Origin: Thalassotalea sp. 42_200_T64
Lineage (GTDB): Bacteria > Pseudomonadota > Gammaproteobacteria > Enterobacterales > Alteromonadaceae
Assembly (NCBI GenBank): GCA_002162925.1
Contig: MABC01000021.1
Coordinates: 1 to 52,057, forward strand
DNA: 52,057 bases
Direction of reading: 5' to 3'
A program made the translations under genes and the position numbers. Under the pieces are notes generated by a model. It ran no database searches, was not told the DNA's origin, and saw only the letters and a list, made by a program, of their open reading frames with translations. Shown piece by piece: positions 44,385 through 52,057 of this stretch (positions are counted from its first letter, which is position 1; each line of letters starts with the position of its first letter).

Positions 44385-44771
44385 ATAGATGTGTTCGCTC
44401 AATTTTGCCCGTATGTCATCGTCTATGGCTTGTGATTTTTGCGTTTGGTAGCAAAAATTCACCATAGTGGCGGTTCCCGATACGCATTTTTTAGCCTGCT
44501 GCCAAACTTCCTGATATACCTGAAACGAAGCATTACCCAGCTTGCAGATGTAGGTTTTTATTTCTACTTCCTGCTGAAAATACAGTTGCCGATGAAACTC
44601 AATTTCTGTTTTCGCTAATATTAATGGCCATTTGCTTAAATCAAGATCGGGCAAAAACAGTTTAAATATTTCATCTCTGGCCCCTTCAAACCAAATTGGG
44701 ATCGCGGTGTTGCTGATATGCCCTAAAGCATCGGTATCACTAAACCTTGGTTTCATTTTTTCAGAAAACAT
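44373..44771 (-). CDS. Acyl-CoA thioesterase, 4HBT hotdog family
   Basis: This 132-residue hotdog-fold protein has the 4HBT motif FSDTDALGHISNTAIPIWFE with the catalytic Asp. It hydrolyses acyl-CoA or similar thioesters; chain preference cannot be read from sequence. The final residues (IPS) and the TGA stop come from the palindromic repeat at 44338-44384, so the original C-terminus may have been altered. Confidence 0.88.
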   Translation of the reverse strand: MFSEKMKPRFSDTDALGHISNTAIPIWFEGARDEIFKLFLPDLDLSKWPLILAKTEIEFHRQLYFQQEVEIKTYICKLGNASFQVYQEVWQQAKKCVSGTATMVNFCYQTQKSQAIDDDIRAKLSEHIYIPS

Positions 44772-44872
44772 AATCGAATACTATTTTATTAAGCGTGCTG
44801 CTAATTTAGCAGAATAAGGCATAGTATGAAAAATAAAGTTTCAATTTTTCATTAATATCAAGTATTAACCCT

Positions 44873-45566
44873 ATGGCAGATTTTATCGAAGTATACGAAA
44901 ATGCACTGCCAGCAGACTTTTGTAAAGACCTAATAAAACAATTCGAAGATAGCCCGCATAAAACTCCAGGGGTAACTGGCGGTGGCCTTGATAAAAGTAA
45001 AAAGGACAGCAATGATATTTACTTAAATCAACATGCAGAGTTTCAGAAGCCATTACAAACGGTGTTACGTGCCACTACCAAATGCATGGCGGATTACGTT
45101 AAGTAAGTATGATTTCAGTTTAATCAGCGGCATTAGTTTAACTCTGAAGCATCCTGTCACTGGTGTACCAACATTATTAACCACCGACAATTATGAGCAA
45201 ATTGGCAAACCTAACATTATGAATTTGATGCAGTATATGTTTCGATTGGCCCCAATTAATGCGCAAAAATACGACCAGGGCAAAGGTAATTATGGTTACT
45301 GGCATTCGGAGATATTTCCACAACCTAATGGTAACGAACCGTTGCATCGGGTATGGCTATTTTTAATTTATTTAAACGATGTTGAAGAGGGTGGAAAAAC
45401 GGATTTCTTTTATCAACAAAAGAGTGTGAAACCTAAGGCTGGAAGCATAGTTATCGCACCATGTGGTTTTACCCACACCCATCGCGGTAACGAACCAGTT
45501 TCTGCAGATAAATACGTACTCACATCGCGGATGTTATTTAACAAAGCCGAACCAATTTATACTTAA
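44873..45566 (+). pseudogene. 2OG-Fe(II) oxygenase gene split by a 4-bp duplication
   Basis: Frame 1 begins MADFIEVYENALPADFCKDL and stops at 45106 after CMADYVK. Frame 2 continues at once with YDFSLISGISLTLKHPVTG and runs to 45566. It contains the Fe-binding YWHSE and the distal histidine region CGFTHTHRG, typical of a prolyl-hydroxylase-like 2OG dioxygenase. At the junction the sequence is TTAAGTAAGTATG; removing one AGTA restores VKYDF in one frame. The intact protein would be about 229 residues. This is a recent frameshift, or possibly an assembly error, because both halves look well kept. Confidence 0.85.
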
Positions 45567-45570
45567 CGCC

Positions 45571-46013
45571 AGGTACGGGATACGAGGTACAGGGTACAAG
45601 CTGCCAGCGTGGGTGAATAGATAAGCTGCGAGCATCGGGCTACTGGCAACGGGCTGATCGCGTTAGCGACAAGTGAAGGTATTGTTATATTGCTGGGGAC
45701 TAAACCAGCTTAGGAATAGCTAGTGAATCATAACATCGCCCCTATTGCCTGCCCCCTGTATCGAACTTCTACTAGCAGATCGCGTAAGCGACAAATGGAG
45801 ATATGTTTAGATTTTTAGGTGCTGATACCAGCTTTGGAATAGCGTCAAACATATAACATCAACCCTACTGCTCGTATCTCGTAGCCAGTTGCCCATTGCC
45901 GTAGCCCGATGCCGTAGCCAGTTTCCAGCAACTTATCTCATCGCCTACGCTGACTGCTTGTACCTTGTACCCTGTCTCTCGTACCTTACACTTTCTGCCT
46001 GTACCTCGTACCT
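45571..46013. repeat. Large imperfect inverted repeat with GTACC-rich arms and two 122-bp direct units
   Basis: This 452-bp intergenic stretch holds no gene. The left arm (AGGTACGGGATACGAGGTAC from 45571) is the reverse complement in style of the right arm (GCTTGTACCTTGTACCCTG from 45957). Next inward, CTGCCAGCGTGGGTGAATAGATAAGCTG pairs with the block AACTTATCTCATCGCCTACGCTG. Inside are two direct units starting GATCGCGTTAGCGACAAGTG (45656) and GATCGCGTAAGCGACAAATG (45778). Each contains ACCAGCTT(T)(A)GGAATAG and ATAACATC. A diverged piece occurs again at 51776. Confidence 0.8.
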
Positions 46014-46018
46014 ATCGC

Positions 46019-47362
46019 CTACAAAAACCGCTTCAATATCCGGCCAAACTGAGTAATTTTAATTTTTCTCAATAATTCGCGAGGTTTATCCGGGTAATTC
46101 CTTACTGCTTCAATGTCATCTACTGAAGTTACCCGATCAGTATTGGCTAAAATCATGGCAAGCTCCTTGTGCCAGCTATCTTTAAGTTGCTGCTGCTTAT
46201 CACATATCAATAAACCATTTTCTAAATCCAGGCTCCATGCCCTGGGGTTTAAATTACTGCCGGTAATTAAGTGATAAGTATCATCGGCGACAATGCCTTT
46301 TAAATGATAACTATTGGTGCCATCTTGCCATAAGTGTACATTTAACTGGCCTTTATCAATATAAGCCTGATTACGCTTAATGAAGGCACGTAATAACATT
46401 TCATAAATATAGGGCACTATGCCTATGGTAGAAAATTTTTCAGGTTCGGCAATATAAAAATCATTGGCTTTTTTATCACCAACAACAATAGTGACTTGCA
46501 CACCTTTCTTTAATGCTTTGGATAGGTCGGCAGCCAGTGATTTTGGCAAGTTAAAATATGGGGTAAACACTACCAGCTTATTTGTTGCTGCTTTAAATAC
46601 CGATCGGGCACTAAGGTTTAACTGGTTTCCTCTGGCACCTAAGCCCACTAAAGGGGTGACGATCAAATCATTCTGGATGCAAGTTTCACTGGTTACTGTA
46701 TATTTCGATCGATTTAAAACACGCTTTAGCTGTTTGATCAGTCCTTTCATCTGCCTTTTCTCAGGCACTAGGTCTTGGTTAATCTTCGGTGCGCATTGGC
46801 TGTCAATAAAGTAAGTGATTAAGTAATTGACGAAGCTGTTAGCCAAAGAAGCATTGCTGAACTTGTGATAGCGGTCACAACGGTATCTGTCTTTTTCATG
46901 CAAATAAATATTATTAATACTGGCACCACTGAATAATAGCGTGTCATCGATGACAAAACCTTTCAGATGCAATACGCCCAAAAATTCTCTTTGTTTCACC
47001 GCAACACCATATATATTGATGTCATACTCATATTGTGCGCTTAAATCTAGATAAAGTTGGCGGTTACCTAATGACTTTTTCTCACCAATTAAACCACGCT
47101 GGGCACGATGAAAATCAACGAAAAGGCAAACATCCAGCTCTGGATTGTCTTGTTTCGCAGCAAATATGGCATGCAATATCTCTCGTCCAGCTTCGTCATC
47201 TTGCAAATAGAGTGCCGTGATATAAATTCGCTGTTTAGCACTTGTAATCAGCGTTAACAGCTCAACTTTGAACTGTTTGGCCGAATATAAAAATTCAACG
47301 TCACTGGCATTTAACGGAATGGAGTCTTTAATAGATAACTTACTATTGCGGGAAAAAATCAT
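46019..47362 (-). CDS. pssA: CDP-diacylglycerol-serine O-phosphatidyltransferase (PLD type)
   Basis: This 447-residue phosphatidylserine synthase belongs to the phospholipase D superfamily, as in E. coli PssA (451 residues). Two HKD-type motifs are seen: HLKGFVIDDTLLFSGASINN and HLKGIVADDTYHLITGSNLN. It makes phosphatidylserine, the precursor of phosphatidylethanolamine, at the membrane surface. It stands alone, with the repeat block just past its stop. Confidence 0.95.
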   Translation of the reverse strand: MIFSRNSKLSIKDSIPLNASDVEFLYSAKQFKVELLTLITSAKQRIYITALYLQDDEAGREILHAIFAAKQDNPELDVCLFVDFHRAQRGLIGEKKSLGNRQLYLDLSAQYEYDINIYGVAVKQREFLGVLHLKGFVIDDTLLFSGASINNIYLHEKDRYRCDRYHKFSNASLANSFVNYLITYFIDSQCAPKINQDLVPEKRQMKGLIKQLKRVLNRSKYTVTSETCIQNDLIVTPLVGLGARGNQLNLSARSVFKAATNKLVVFTPYFNLPKSLAADLSKALKKGVQVTIVVGDKKANDFYIAEPEKFSTIGIVPYIYEMLLRAFIKRNQAYIDKGQLNVHLWQDGTNSYHLKGIVADDTYHLITGSNLNPRAWSLDLENGLLICDKQQQLKDSWHKELAMILANTDRVTSVDDIEAVRNYPDKPRELLRKIKITQFGRILKRFL

Positions 47363-47474
47363 TGAGCTTTATTTATTATTGATAGTTTTTTGATTATAAA
47401 CATAAATTTGAAAAGGTACTAGGTTTATAGGATATTTGACTATAATCATAGAAGATCGACAATAATATGAATAA

Positions 47475-48152
47475 ATGTATGAGGTACTCTTGGCCAAAAT
47501 ATTTACTTTGCTATTAATCTTTTATTTAATTTCATCAAGTGCATTTGCAAATAATATTACCATAAACCGAAGCTCAGGCTTGCCAGCAGCCGGGATAGTG
47601 GTATATCTTACTGCCAAGCAAAATACCGCTGAAATTATCGCCGCAAAGAAATTATTTCATCAATCTCCTACTACCATCAGTCAGCATCAGAAAAAATTTG
47701 CTCCGTATTTAAGTGTTGTTGCAACAAATACTGATGTTACCTTTAATAATTTGGATGATATTACTCACCATGTTTACTCAGTTAATGCTAACAGCCAATT
47801 CGATTTTAAGTTACGAAAAGATTCAACTGAAAAATCCTTATCGTTTAATAAAAAACAATCAATAAGTATGGGGTGCAATATCCATGACTGGATGGCGGGT
47901 CATTTATTAGTATTAGATACACCATTTTATGGCATCACAGATGAAAAAGGACGGTTAATATTCAATGCGTTACCAAAAGGTAACTATATTCTGTCACTTT
48001 ATCATCCACAACTGAAAAAAACCGACTTACAAGATAAGCACGATATACAACTTCCCCTGAACCAAACGTATAAATTAACATTACAAAGGCAAATGGCGGA
48101 AACACCATCACAACAAAGCCTGGATGATTTTGATTTTGTCGAAAACTATTAA
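47475..48152 (+). CDS. Periplasmic cupredoxin-like protein
   Basis: This 225-residue protein has a signal peptide (IFTLLLIFYLISSSAFA). Plastocyanin-like features follow: DVTFNNLDDITHHVYSV with a His, then SMGCNIHDWMAGHLLVLDTPFYG, where Cys-x2-His-x2-Met could bind copper. Similar proteins are often labelled methylamine utilisation protein. ATG 47475 has no ribosome site; TTG 47490 follows GAGG by five bases and would give a cleaner signal peptide, so it may be the true start. It is the first of three co-directional genes with a GGDEF-EAL protein and an outer-membrane protein. Confidence 0.78.
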   Translation: MYEVLLAKIFTLLLIFYLISSSAFANNITINRSSGLPAAGIVVYLTAKQNTAEIIAAKKLFHQSPTTISQHQKKFAPYLSVVATNTDVTFNNLDDITHHVYSVNANSQFDFKLRKDSTEKSLSFNKKQSISMGCNIHDWMAGHLLVLDTPFYGITDEKGRLIFNALPKGNYILSLYHPQLKKTDLQDKHDIQLPLNQTYKLTLQRQMAETPSQQSLDDFDFVENY

Positions 48153-48171
48153 TTTAGGGAACGTTAAACAG

Positions 48172-50508
48172 ATGATGCCGTTTAACAGTTTACAAAACCG
48201 AATAACTTTACTCTTTATCCTGTTATTAATAGCGGTTCAGGCTGTGTCCTTTTTTGCTACCAACTCCTCAAACGAAAGATTTGAAAATCAACAACTTAAA
48301 TCTCAGCTATCACAAGCTGAAACACTTTTGAAAAATGATCTCAATAAAAGCAATTATTACCTAACTGCATTCGCAGTAACGGTAGCGAAAGATTACGGCT
48401 TGAAGCAAATGTTAGGGGAAGATACGCGTAGTTTATTGGTGGCTCTAAATAATCATCGTAAGCGTATCGATGCTGATATTTCGTTTGCCTTTAACAAACA
48501 AAGAGTGGTTATTGGCGAGTTACTGGTTAAAGACCCAAACGATAAAAGCAAAAAAATTACCCTGGGTGAGCAAATAAATACCGTTTTTAGCCACCCTCAA
48601 TGGCTAACCAATGAACCAGTAAGTGTTTACTATCAATTAAAAGATAGCGTGTATCAATTGGTTATTGCCCCGATAAACAGTGGCGATATGGTTGTTGGTC
48701 ACATCGCTTTTGGTTATTTAATTAATGACAGCTTAGCACGGTCAATTTCCGACTCTACAGGTTTTAGCGTTGGCTTTGGTTTGTCAGGTAATTCAGCCTG
48801 GCATTGGCTTGCATTACATGACACAGAAGTTAAAACAACTAATTCCGCCATCGAACAAACTGATTTTTCACCTTTGACAAGCGAAATTTCACAAACGTAT
48901 ATTTTTGCTAATTATCCATTAGGGACGGTCGACGGGTTAGAGCTTAGTGCAACCACATTTCAATTACGATCTAATCTAACCGCAGCAATCAAAAAGGATG
49001 GTAGCCAAATACTACTGATAATCTCTATTACCATGATCCTATCTTTGTTAGGGGCATACCTTATTGCTATCAGCCTCACCGAGCCTTTGCGGCAACTTGT
49101 TTTATTCAGTAGTAATATTGCCAAGGGTGATTACCACAGTAAAATTACTGTAGGTAGCACAGAGGAACTTAACAAGCTTGCATTACAGTTTGAAAAAATG
49201 CAGCAAGCGATTAAAGACAGAGAAGATGCCATAACCAAGCAAACGTTTCAGGACAGCCTCACCCGATTACCAAATCGCAATCAATTTCACCGAGATTTGA
49301 TCGATATTGGATACCCATTTTTGCTATGCCAGCTTAGCATTCGAAGGCTAGCCACTATCAATGATACATTAGGGCATGATGTTGGCGACCAAGTGATTTT
49401 GGAAGTTGTTAAACGATTAAAAACGCTTGGAAAACCGCTGTATCAAGTCTCTGGAAACGTGTTATTGCTCCGCTGGGATAATGAAACTAAAAGTAATATC
49501 AAATCATGTATTAACCAAATAAATTCCGTAGTAGAGCCAATATTCTCATATCAAAATATTGCCTTGCATCTGCAAATTAATATTGGTCTCACCGAAAGCG
49601 CCGGCTCGCCACAGGCAAATCAATTGTTGAAGGAAGTCGATTCGGCAATGCAAATTTCCAAACAGAAAAATTTGCTGCACCAGCTTTATAATCGTCAGAT
49701 AGATTTTAATACCCTAGATCGATTGCAATTAATAAATCGGATGAAATCGGCTATTGAAAACGACGAGTTCATCCTACATTATCAGCCTAAATTAAACCTG
49801 AAAACATCCACCGTTGAAGGGGTTGAAGCGTTAGTAAGATGGGAACATCCGGTTAACGGACTCATTCATCCTGACACTTTTATTCATATTGCCGAGCAAA
49901 CCGGACAAATGAATGCTTTGTCTTTATGGGGCATTAATAAAGCAATAGAGCAATATTTTATTTGGCAAGCAAAAGGCATAAAGCTGCAAATTGCCGTAAA
50001 TATATCGCCTCAAAACTTGATCAATGAAGATTTTTGCCATCTGTTAATCAACAAATTGTGTGGCCCTGAAAAATTACATCAGGCCATTACTATTGAAATT
50101 ACCGAAGATGCTTTTTTAGATCATTCTTCCAAAGCGGCTGAGAATATCGTTTTACTTCGTAATAAAGGGATCTACTTGTCTATAGATGACTATGGCACTG
50201 GCTATTCAACATTAGCACAGTTGAGAAATCTTCCCGTCGCAGAGCTTAAAATAGACCGCTGCTTTATTCAAAACTTAACACAGCACGGAGTTGACCAATT
50301 AATTGTAAGTTCGACCATTAAACTTGCTCATCAACTTAACCTAACAGTTGTTGCGGAAGGTGTTGAAGATCAACAAACGCAGGAATGGTTAATCGAACAA
50401 GGCTGCGAAAAAGCACAAGGATATTTTATCAGCAGACCGTTATCTGCTAACGATTTTGACTCTTGGTTATCAAAGTCGTCATATTCATGCAATTACATTA
50501 CCACCTAG
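48172..50508 (+). CDS. Membrane sensor with HAMP, degenerate GGDEF and EAL domains
   Basis: This protein has about 778 residues. A first helix (about 10-29), a periplasmic sensor of roughly 240 residues and a second helix precede a HAMP-like segment. In the GGDEF domain the catalytic motif reads SGNVLL, so cyclase activity is lost. The EAL domain is intact: EALVRW, DDYGTGYS, and VAEGVED. It is predicted to hydrolyse c-di-GMP in response to a periplasmic signal. I use ATG 48172 (with ATG 48175 next), 11 bp after AGGGA and 19 bp after the upstream stop. Co-direction with the cupredoxin suggests that this protein supplies the signal. Confidence 0.88.
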   Translation: MMPFNSLQNRITLLFILLLIAVQAVSFFATNSSNERFENQQLKSQLSQAETLLKNDLNKSNYYLTAFAVTVAKDYGLKQMLGEDTRSLLVALNNHRKRIDADISFAFNKQRVVIGELLVKDPNDKSKKITLGEQINTVFSHPQWLTNEPVSVYYQLKDSVYQLVIAPINSGDMVVGHIAFGYLINDSLARSISDSTGFSVGFGLSGNSAWHWLALHDTEVKTTNSAIEQTDFSPLTSEISQTYIFANYPLGTVDGLELSATTFQLRSNLTAAIKKDGSQILLIISITMILSLLGAYLIAISLTEPLRQLVLFSSNIAKGDYHSKITVGSTEELNKLALQFEKMQQAIKDREDAITKQTFQDSLTRLPNRNQFHRDLIDIGYPFLLCQLSIRRLATINDTLGHDVGDQVILEVVKRLKTLGKPLYQVSGNVLLLRWDNETKSNIKSCINQINSVVEPIFSYQNIALHLQINIGLTESAGSPQANQLLKEVDSAMQISKQKNLLHQLYNRQIDFNTLDRLQLINRMKSAIENDEFILHYQPKLNLKTSTVEGVEALVRWEHPVNGLIHPDTFIHIAEQTGQMNALSLWGINKAIEQYFIWQAKGIKLQIAVNISPQNLINEDFCHLLINKLCGPEKLHQAITIEITEDAFLDHSSKAAENIVLLRNKGIYLSIDDYGTGYSTLAQLRNLPVAELKIDRCFIQNLTQHGVDQLIVSSTIKLAHQLNLTVVAEGVEDQQTQEWLIEQGCEKAQGYFISRPLSANDFDSWLSKSSYSCNYITT

Positions 50509-50520
50509 ATTAACTTTACC

Positions 50521-51750
50521 ATGAAAATAATAACAATATTAACACTGTGCTGGCTGACTCTAGTAACCAATGCCGCTGAACATAAGTTCTCAGGATTGAT
50601 CGATGTTAGTTATCACTACGTTGATGGTGTTGATTCACACATAAACGGCCATTATGGAAAATTTCGATTCGATAACAAAGATACTATTTCTGTAAGCCAG
50701 GCAATCGCTAATTATCAAGTCGATTTTGACAATCCAATGTCTTTCAATACTACTTTGATGGCTTATGCCGATGGCCATAAAGATGAAATCGGACTATTAG
50801 AAACACAATTGCGTTATCAAGGCTTACCAAACCAAAGTGGTCATCGATTTAACGCACGCGCAGGTATCATGTACCCCAAAATATCACTCGAGAATAATGC
50901 AATTGGCTGGACCTCTCCGGCAACATTAACCTACTCAACCATGAACAGTTGGATTGGGGAAGAGCTTCGTCATGCAGGATTGGAACTCAATTGGGATTGG
51001 TTAGGAAAATTTCATCAAAGCTCACACGATTTTGGTTTAACTGCCTCCATTTTTAAAAATAACGATACGGTAGGCACATTACTGTCATGGCGCGGCTGGA
51101 CCTTAAGCAACCGGCAAACTCTGTGGCACGAAAAATTACCGCTGCCACCGGTAAAAGCGAGGTTTGGTGGCTGGCTCAGGTTCCAAGCCGCTGACACTGA
51201 CCCCTTTATCGAACTTGATCATCGCTATGGATTTGAAGTTAATGGTCGCTGGCAATGGCAAAATCGCTTAAAAATAAACGTTGGAGCCTATGACAATAAT
51301 GCGGATACCAGAACAGGGAAAAATGGCCAGTTTGCTTGGGATACTCGTTTTTACCATTTTGGCTTCAAACATAAATTTTCTAACAACCTGGTTATTCTAG
51401 GCCAGTTTTTGTCTGGTGATACTTTGATGACGTCACCGCGGGGAATGACGCTTGTTGATAATGACTACCATACAGGATATTTAACCTTGCGTTACCAATT
51501 AGAGCAGCAAAAATTCAGTGTACGATTTGAGGAGTTTTCAGTAACCGATAATGATTCTTCTGTAGACGATGATAATAATGAATACGGCAAGGCATTTACC
51601 GCTTCTTATCAGTATCGCCTCAGTAAGCCATTATTTATTCAGGCAGAATTTAATTGGCTAAATAGCAATAGGCCGGCAAGAGCTTATTCATTTGATCCGG
51701 TGCAACTAGTTGAGCGGCAAGTGCAATTAGCGGCCAGATATTATTGGTAG
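50521..51750 (+). CDS. Outer-membrane beta-barrel protein of the cupredoxin-EAL cassette
   Basis: This 409-residue protein has a signal peptide (MKIITILTLCWLTLVTNAAE). Alternating aromatic strands follow, and it ends VQLAARYYW, a C-terminal strand recognised by the Bam machinery. I do not recognise a specific family. It starts 12 bp after the GGDEF-EAL gene and is surely in its operon. It could be a porin, a receptor or a structural outer-membrane partner; the substrate is unknown. Confidence 0.78.
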   Translation: MKIITILTLCWLTLVTNAAEHKFSGLIDVSYHYVDGVDSHINGHYGKFRFDNKDTISVSQAIANYQVDFDNPMSFNTTLMAYADGHKDEIGLLETQLRYQGLPNQSGHRFNARAGIMYPKISLENNAIGWTSPATLTYSTMNSWIGEELRHAGLELNWDWLGKFHQSSHDFGLTASIFKNNDTVGTLLSWRGWTLSNRQTLWHEKLPLPPVKARFGGWLRFQAADTDPFIELDHRYGFEVNGRWQWQNRLKINVGAYDNNADTRTGKNGQFAWDTRFYHFGFKHKFSNNLVILGQFLSGDTLMTSPRGMTLVDNDYHTGYLTLRYQLEQQKFSVRFEEFSVTDNDSSVDDDNNEYGKAFTASYQYRLSKPLFIQAEFNWLNSNRPARAYSFDPVQLVERQVQLAARYYW

Positions 51751-51775
51751 CTATGCTGATAAAAGGTACAGGCTT

Positions 51776-51849
51776 TCAGCGCGAGCGATAAGTGAAGTGA
51801 TTTAACTTGTGCTCCCTGTCCAGCATGGGGTTCCAAATCAAGTTTGGAA
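51776..51849. repeat. Diverged copy of the 122-bp repeat unit, with TTCCAAA hairpin
   Basis: GCGAGCGATAAGTGAAGTG followed by CAGCATGGGGTTCCAAATC resembles the internal units at 45656 and 45778 (GCGTTAGCGACAAGTGAAGG ... TGCTGGGGACTAAACCAGC). TTCCAAA (51831-51837) pairs with TTTGGAA (51843-51849). The rest of the 268-bp gap to tuf shows no gene. Confidence 0.55.
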
Positions 51850-51967
51850 TGAAAACTCATTCTATATGCAATTAAGTCAGATACTCTGCGGCAAATAACT
51901 GCGGTTCTGCTCCGGCACTAACACGGGACCCACTAAACGTGCTTTGTTCACTTCAAATTTCAGACAC

Positions 51968-51992
51968 AAAAAAGGCCGCGTGAGCGACCTTT
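51968..51992 (-). terminator. Terminator of tuf
   Basis: On the minus strand AAAGG and GGTCGC pair with GCGGCC and CCTTT around a 4-base loop (one mismatch), followed by six T. It lies 27 bp beyond the tuf stop. The plus strand also ends TTTCTTT, so it may stop transcription from the left operon too. Confidence 0.8.
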
Positions 51993-52018
51993 CTTTCAGT
52001 ATTCAAAATTATTGAACA

Positions 52019-52057
52019 TTATTCAATAATTTTTGATACAACACCAGCACCAACTGT
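52019..52057 (-). CDS. tuf: Elongation factor Tu, last 12 codons (cut by window edge)
   Basis: The minus-strand frame entering from the right edge ends TVGAGVVSKIIE before TAA at 52021-52019. This is the C-terminus of EF-Tu (E. coli ends TVGAGVVAKVLG). Only the last residues are in view. An inverted repeat TTATTGAA/TTCAATAA spans the stop codon, and a terminator follows. Confidence 0.85.
   Translation of the reverse strand, partial: TVGAGVVSKIIE

Noticed and set aside
45033..45566. 177-residue frame as a free-standing gene
   Set aside because: Its first residues are out-of-frame translation of the upstream oxygenase; the family homology starts only at the AGTA duplication.
45571..46013. CRISPR array
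   Set aside because: GTACC-type repeats are short, irregular and inverted, without constant-length repeats and spacers or cas genes.
51870..51960. Possible coding remnant before tuf
   Set aside because: Neither strand gives a frame of any length with recognisable residues.

Overview
The window is about 52 kb of an AT-rich chromosome from a marine-type gammaproteobacterium, most likely Alteromonadales and close to Colwelliaceae (Thalassotalea/Colwellia-like). The basis is the gene families (PanP beside panBC, DmsBC-type fusion, PP2C-kinase in a nitrate cluster), the dksA-gluQ-pcnB-folK-panBC order, and short interspersed ATACCAAT-ended repeats. The genus is an inference. No rRNA, tRNA, prophage, IS transposase or CRISPR array was found.

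Layout. 1-1490: a small sulfur-response locus. A cytochrome b (cut by the window edge) and a single-domain rhodanese diverge from an ArsR-type repressor that carries the two cysteines expected of a BigR/SqrR persulfide sensor. 1506-6446: hrpB and mrcB (PBP1b). 6534-26586: an approximately 20-kb nitrate assimilation island, all on the minus strand except for ppnP-type housekeeping. Its genes are nasT-nasS (nitrate-responsive antitermination), nrtABC plus an outer-membrane porin (uptake), narK plus a PP2C-kinase fusion, a molybdenum nitrate reductase nasA with an unusual DmsB-DmsC-like membrane partner, and nirB-nirD-cobA (nitrite to ammonium, with a siroheme-pathway enzyme). 26806-31989: thpR, a UbiA/MenA-like protein with eroded motifs, an MscS channel, an M17 aminopeptidase and a decayed acetyltransferase. 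32046-42227: sfsA, dksA, gluQ, pcnB, folK, panB, panC, then convergent panP, a TrmB-like methyltransferase and the yadGH exporter. 42329-52057: a GreA-like factor, YajR, a thioesterase, a frameshifted 2OG oxygenase, a 440-bp repeat block, pssA, a cupredoxin / GGDEF-EAL / outer-membrane protein cassette, and the last 12 codons of tuf.

The most interesting system is the regulatory wiring of the nitrate island. Four transcription units (nrtA, narK, nasA, nirB) each have a GG-N10-GC sigma-54 promoter. Each is preceded, about 85-130 bp upstream, by a dyad resembling the NtrC site GCAC-N7-GTGC. The nrtA leader additionally contains a strong intrinsic terminator whose U-tract abuts the Shine-Dalgarno, and upstream of it hairpins with six-base loops as expected for an ANTAR protein. 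The NasS/NasT pair that would read nitrate and release this terminator is encoded directly upstream. The uptake operon is therefore predicted to be an AND gate: nitrogen starvation (NtrC/sigma-54) and nitrate presence (NasST). The nitrate reductase lacks the C-terminal [2Fe-2S] domain of soluble Nas enzymes and instead sits beside a 4x[4Fe-4S]/membrane-anchor fusion, which suggests quinol-driven assimilatory nitrate reduction.

Several families of short palindromic repeats lie in intergenic regions and touch gene ends. One supplies the stop codon of the thioesterase gene and another sits 3 bp before sfsA.
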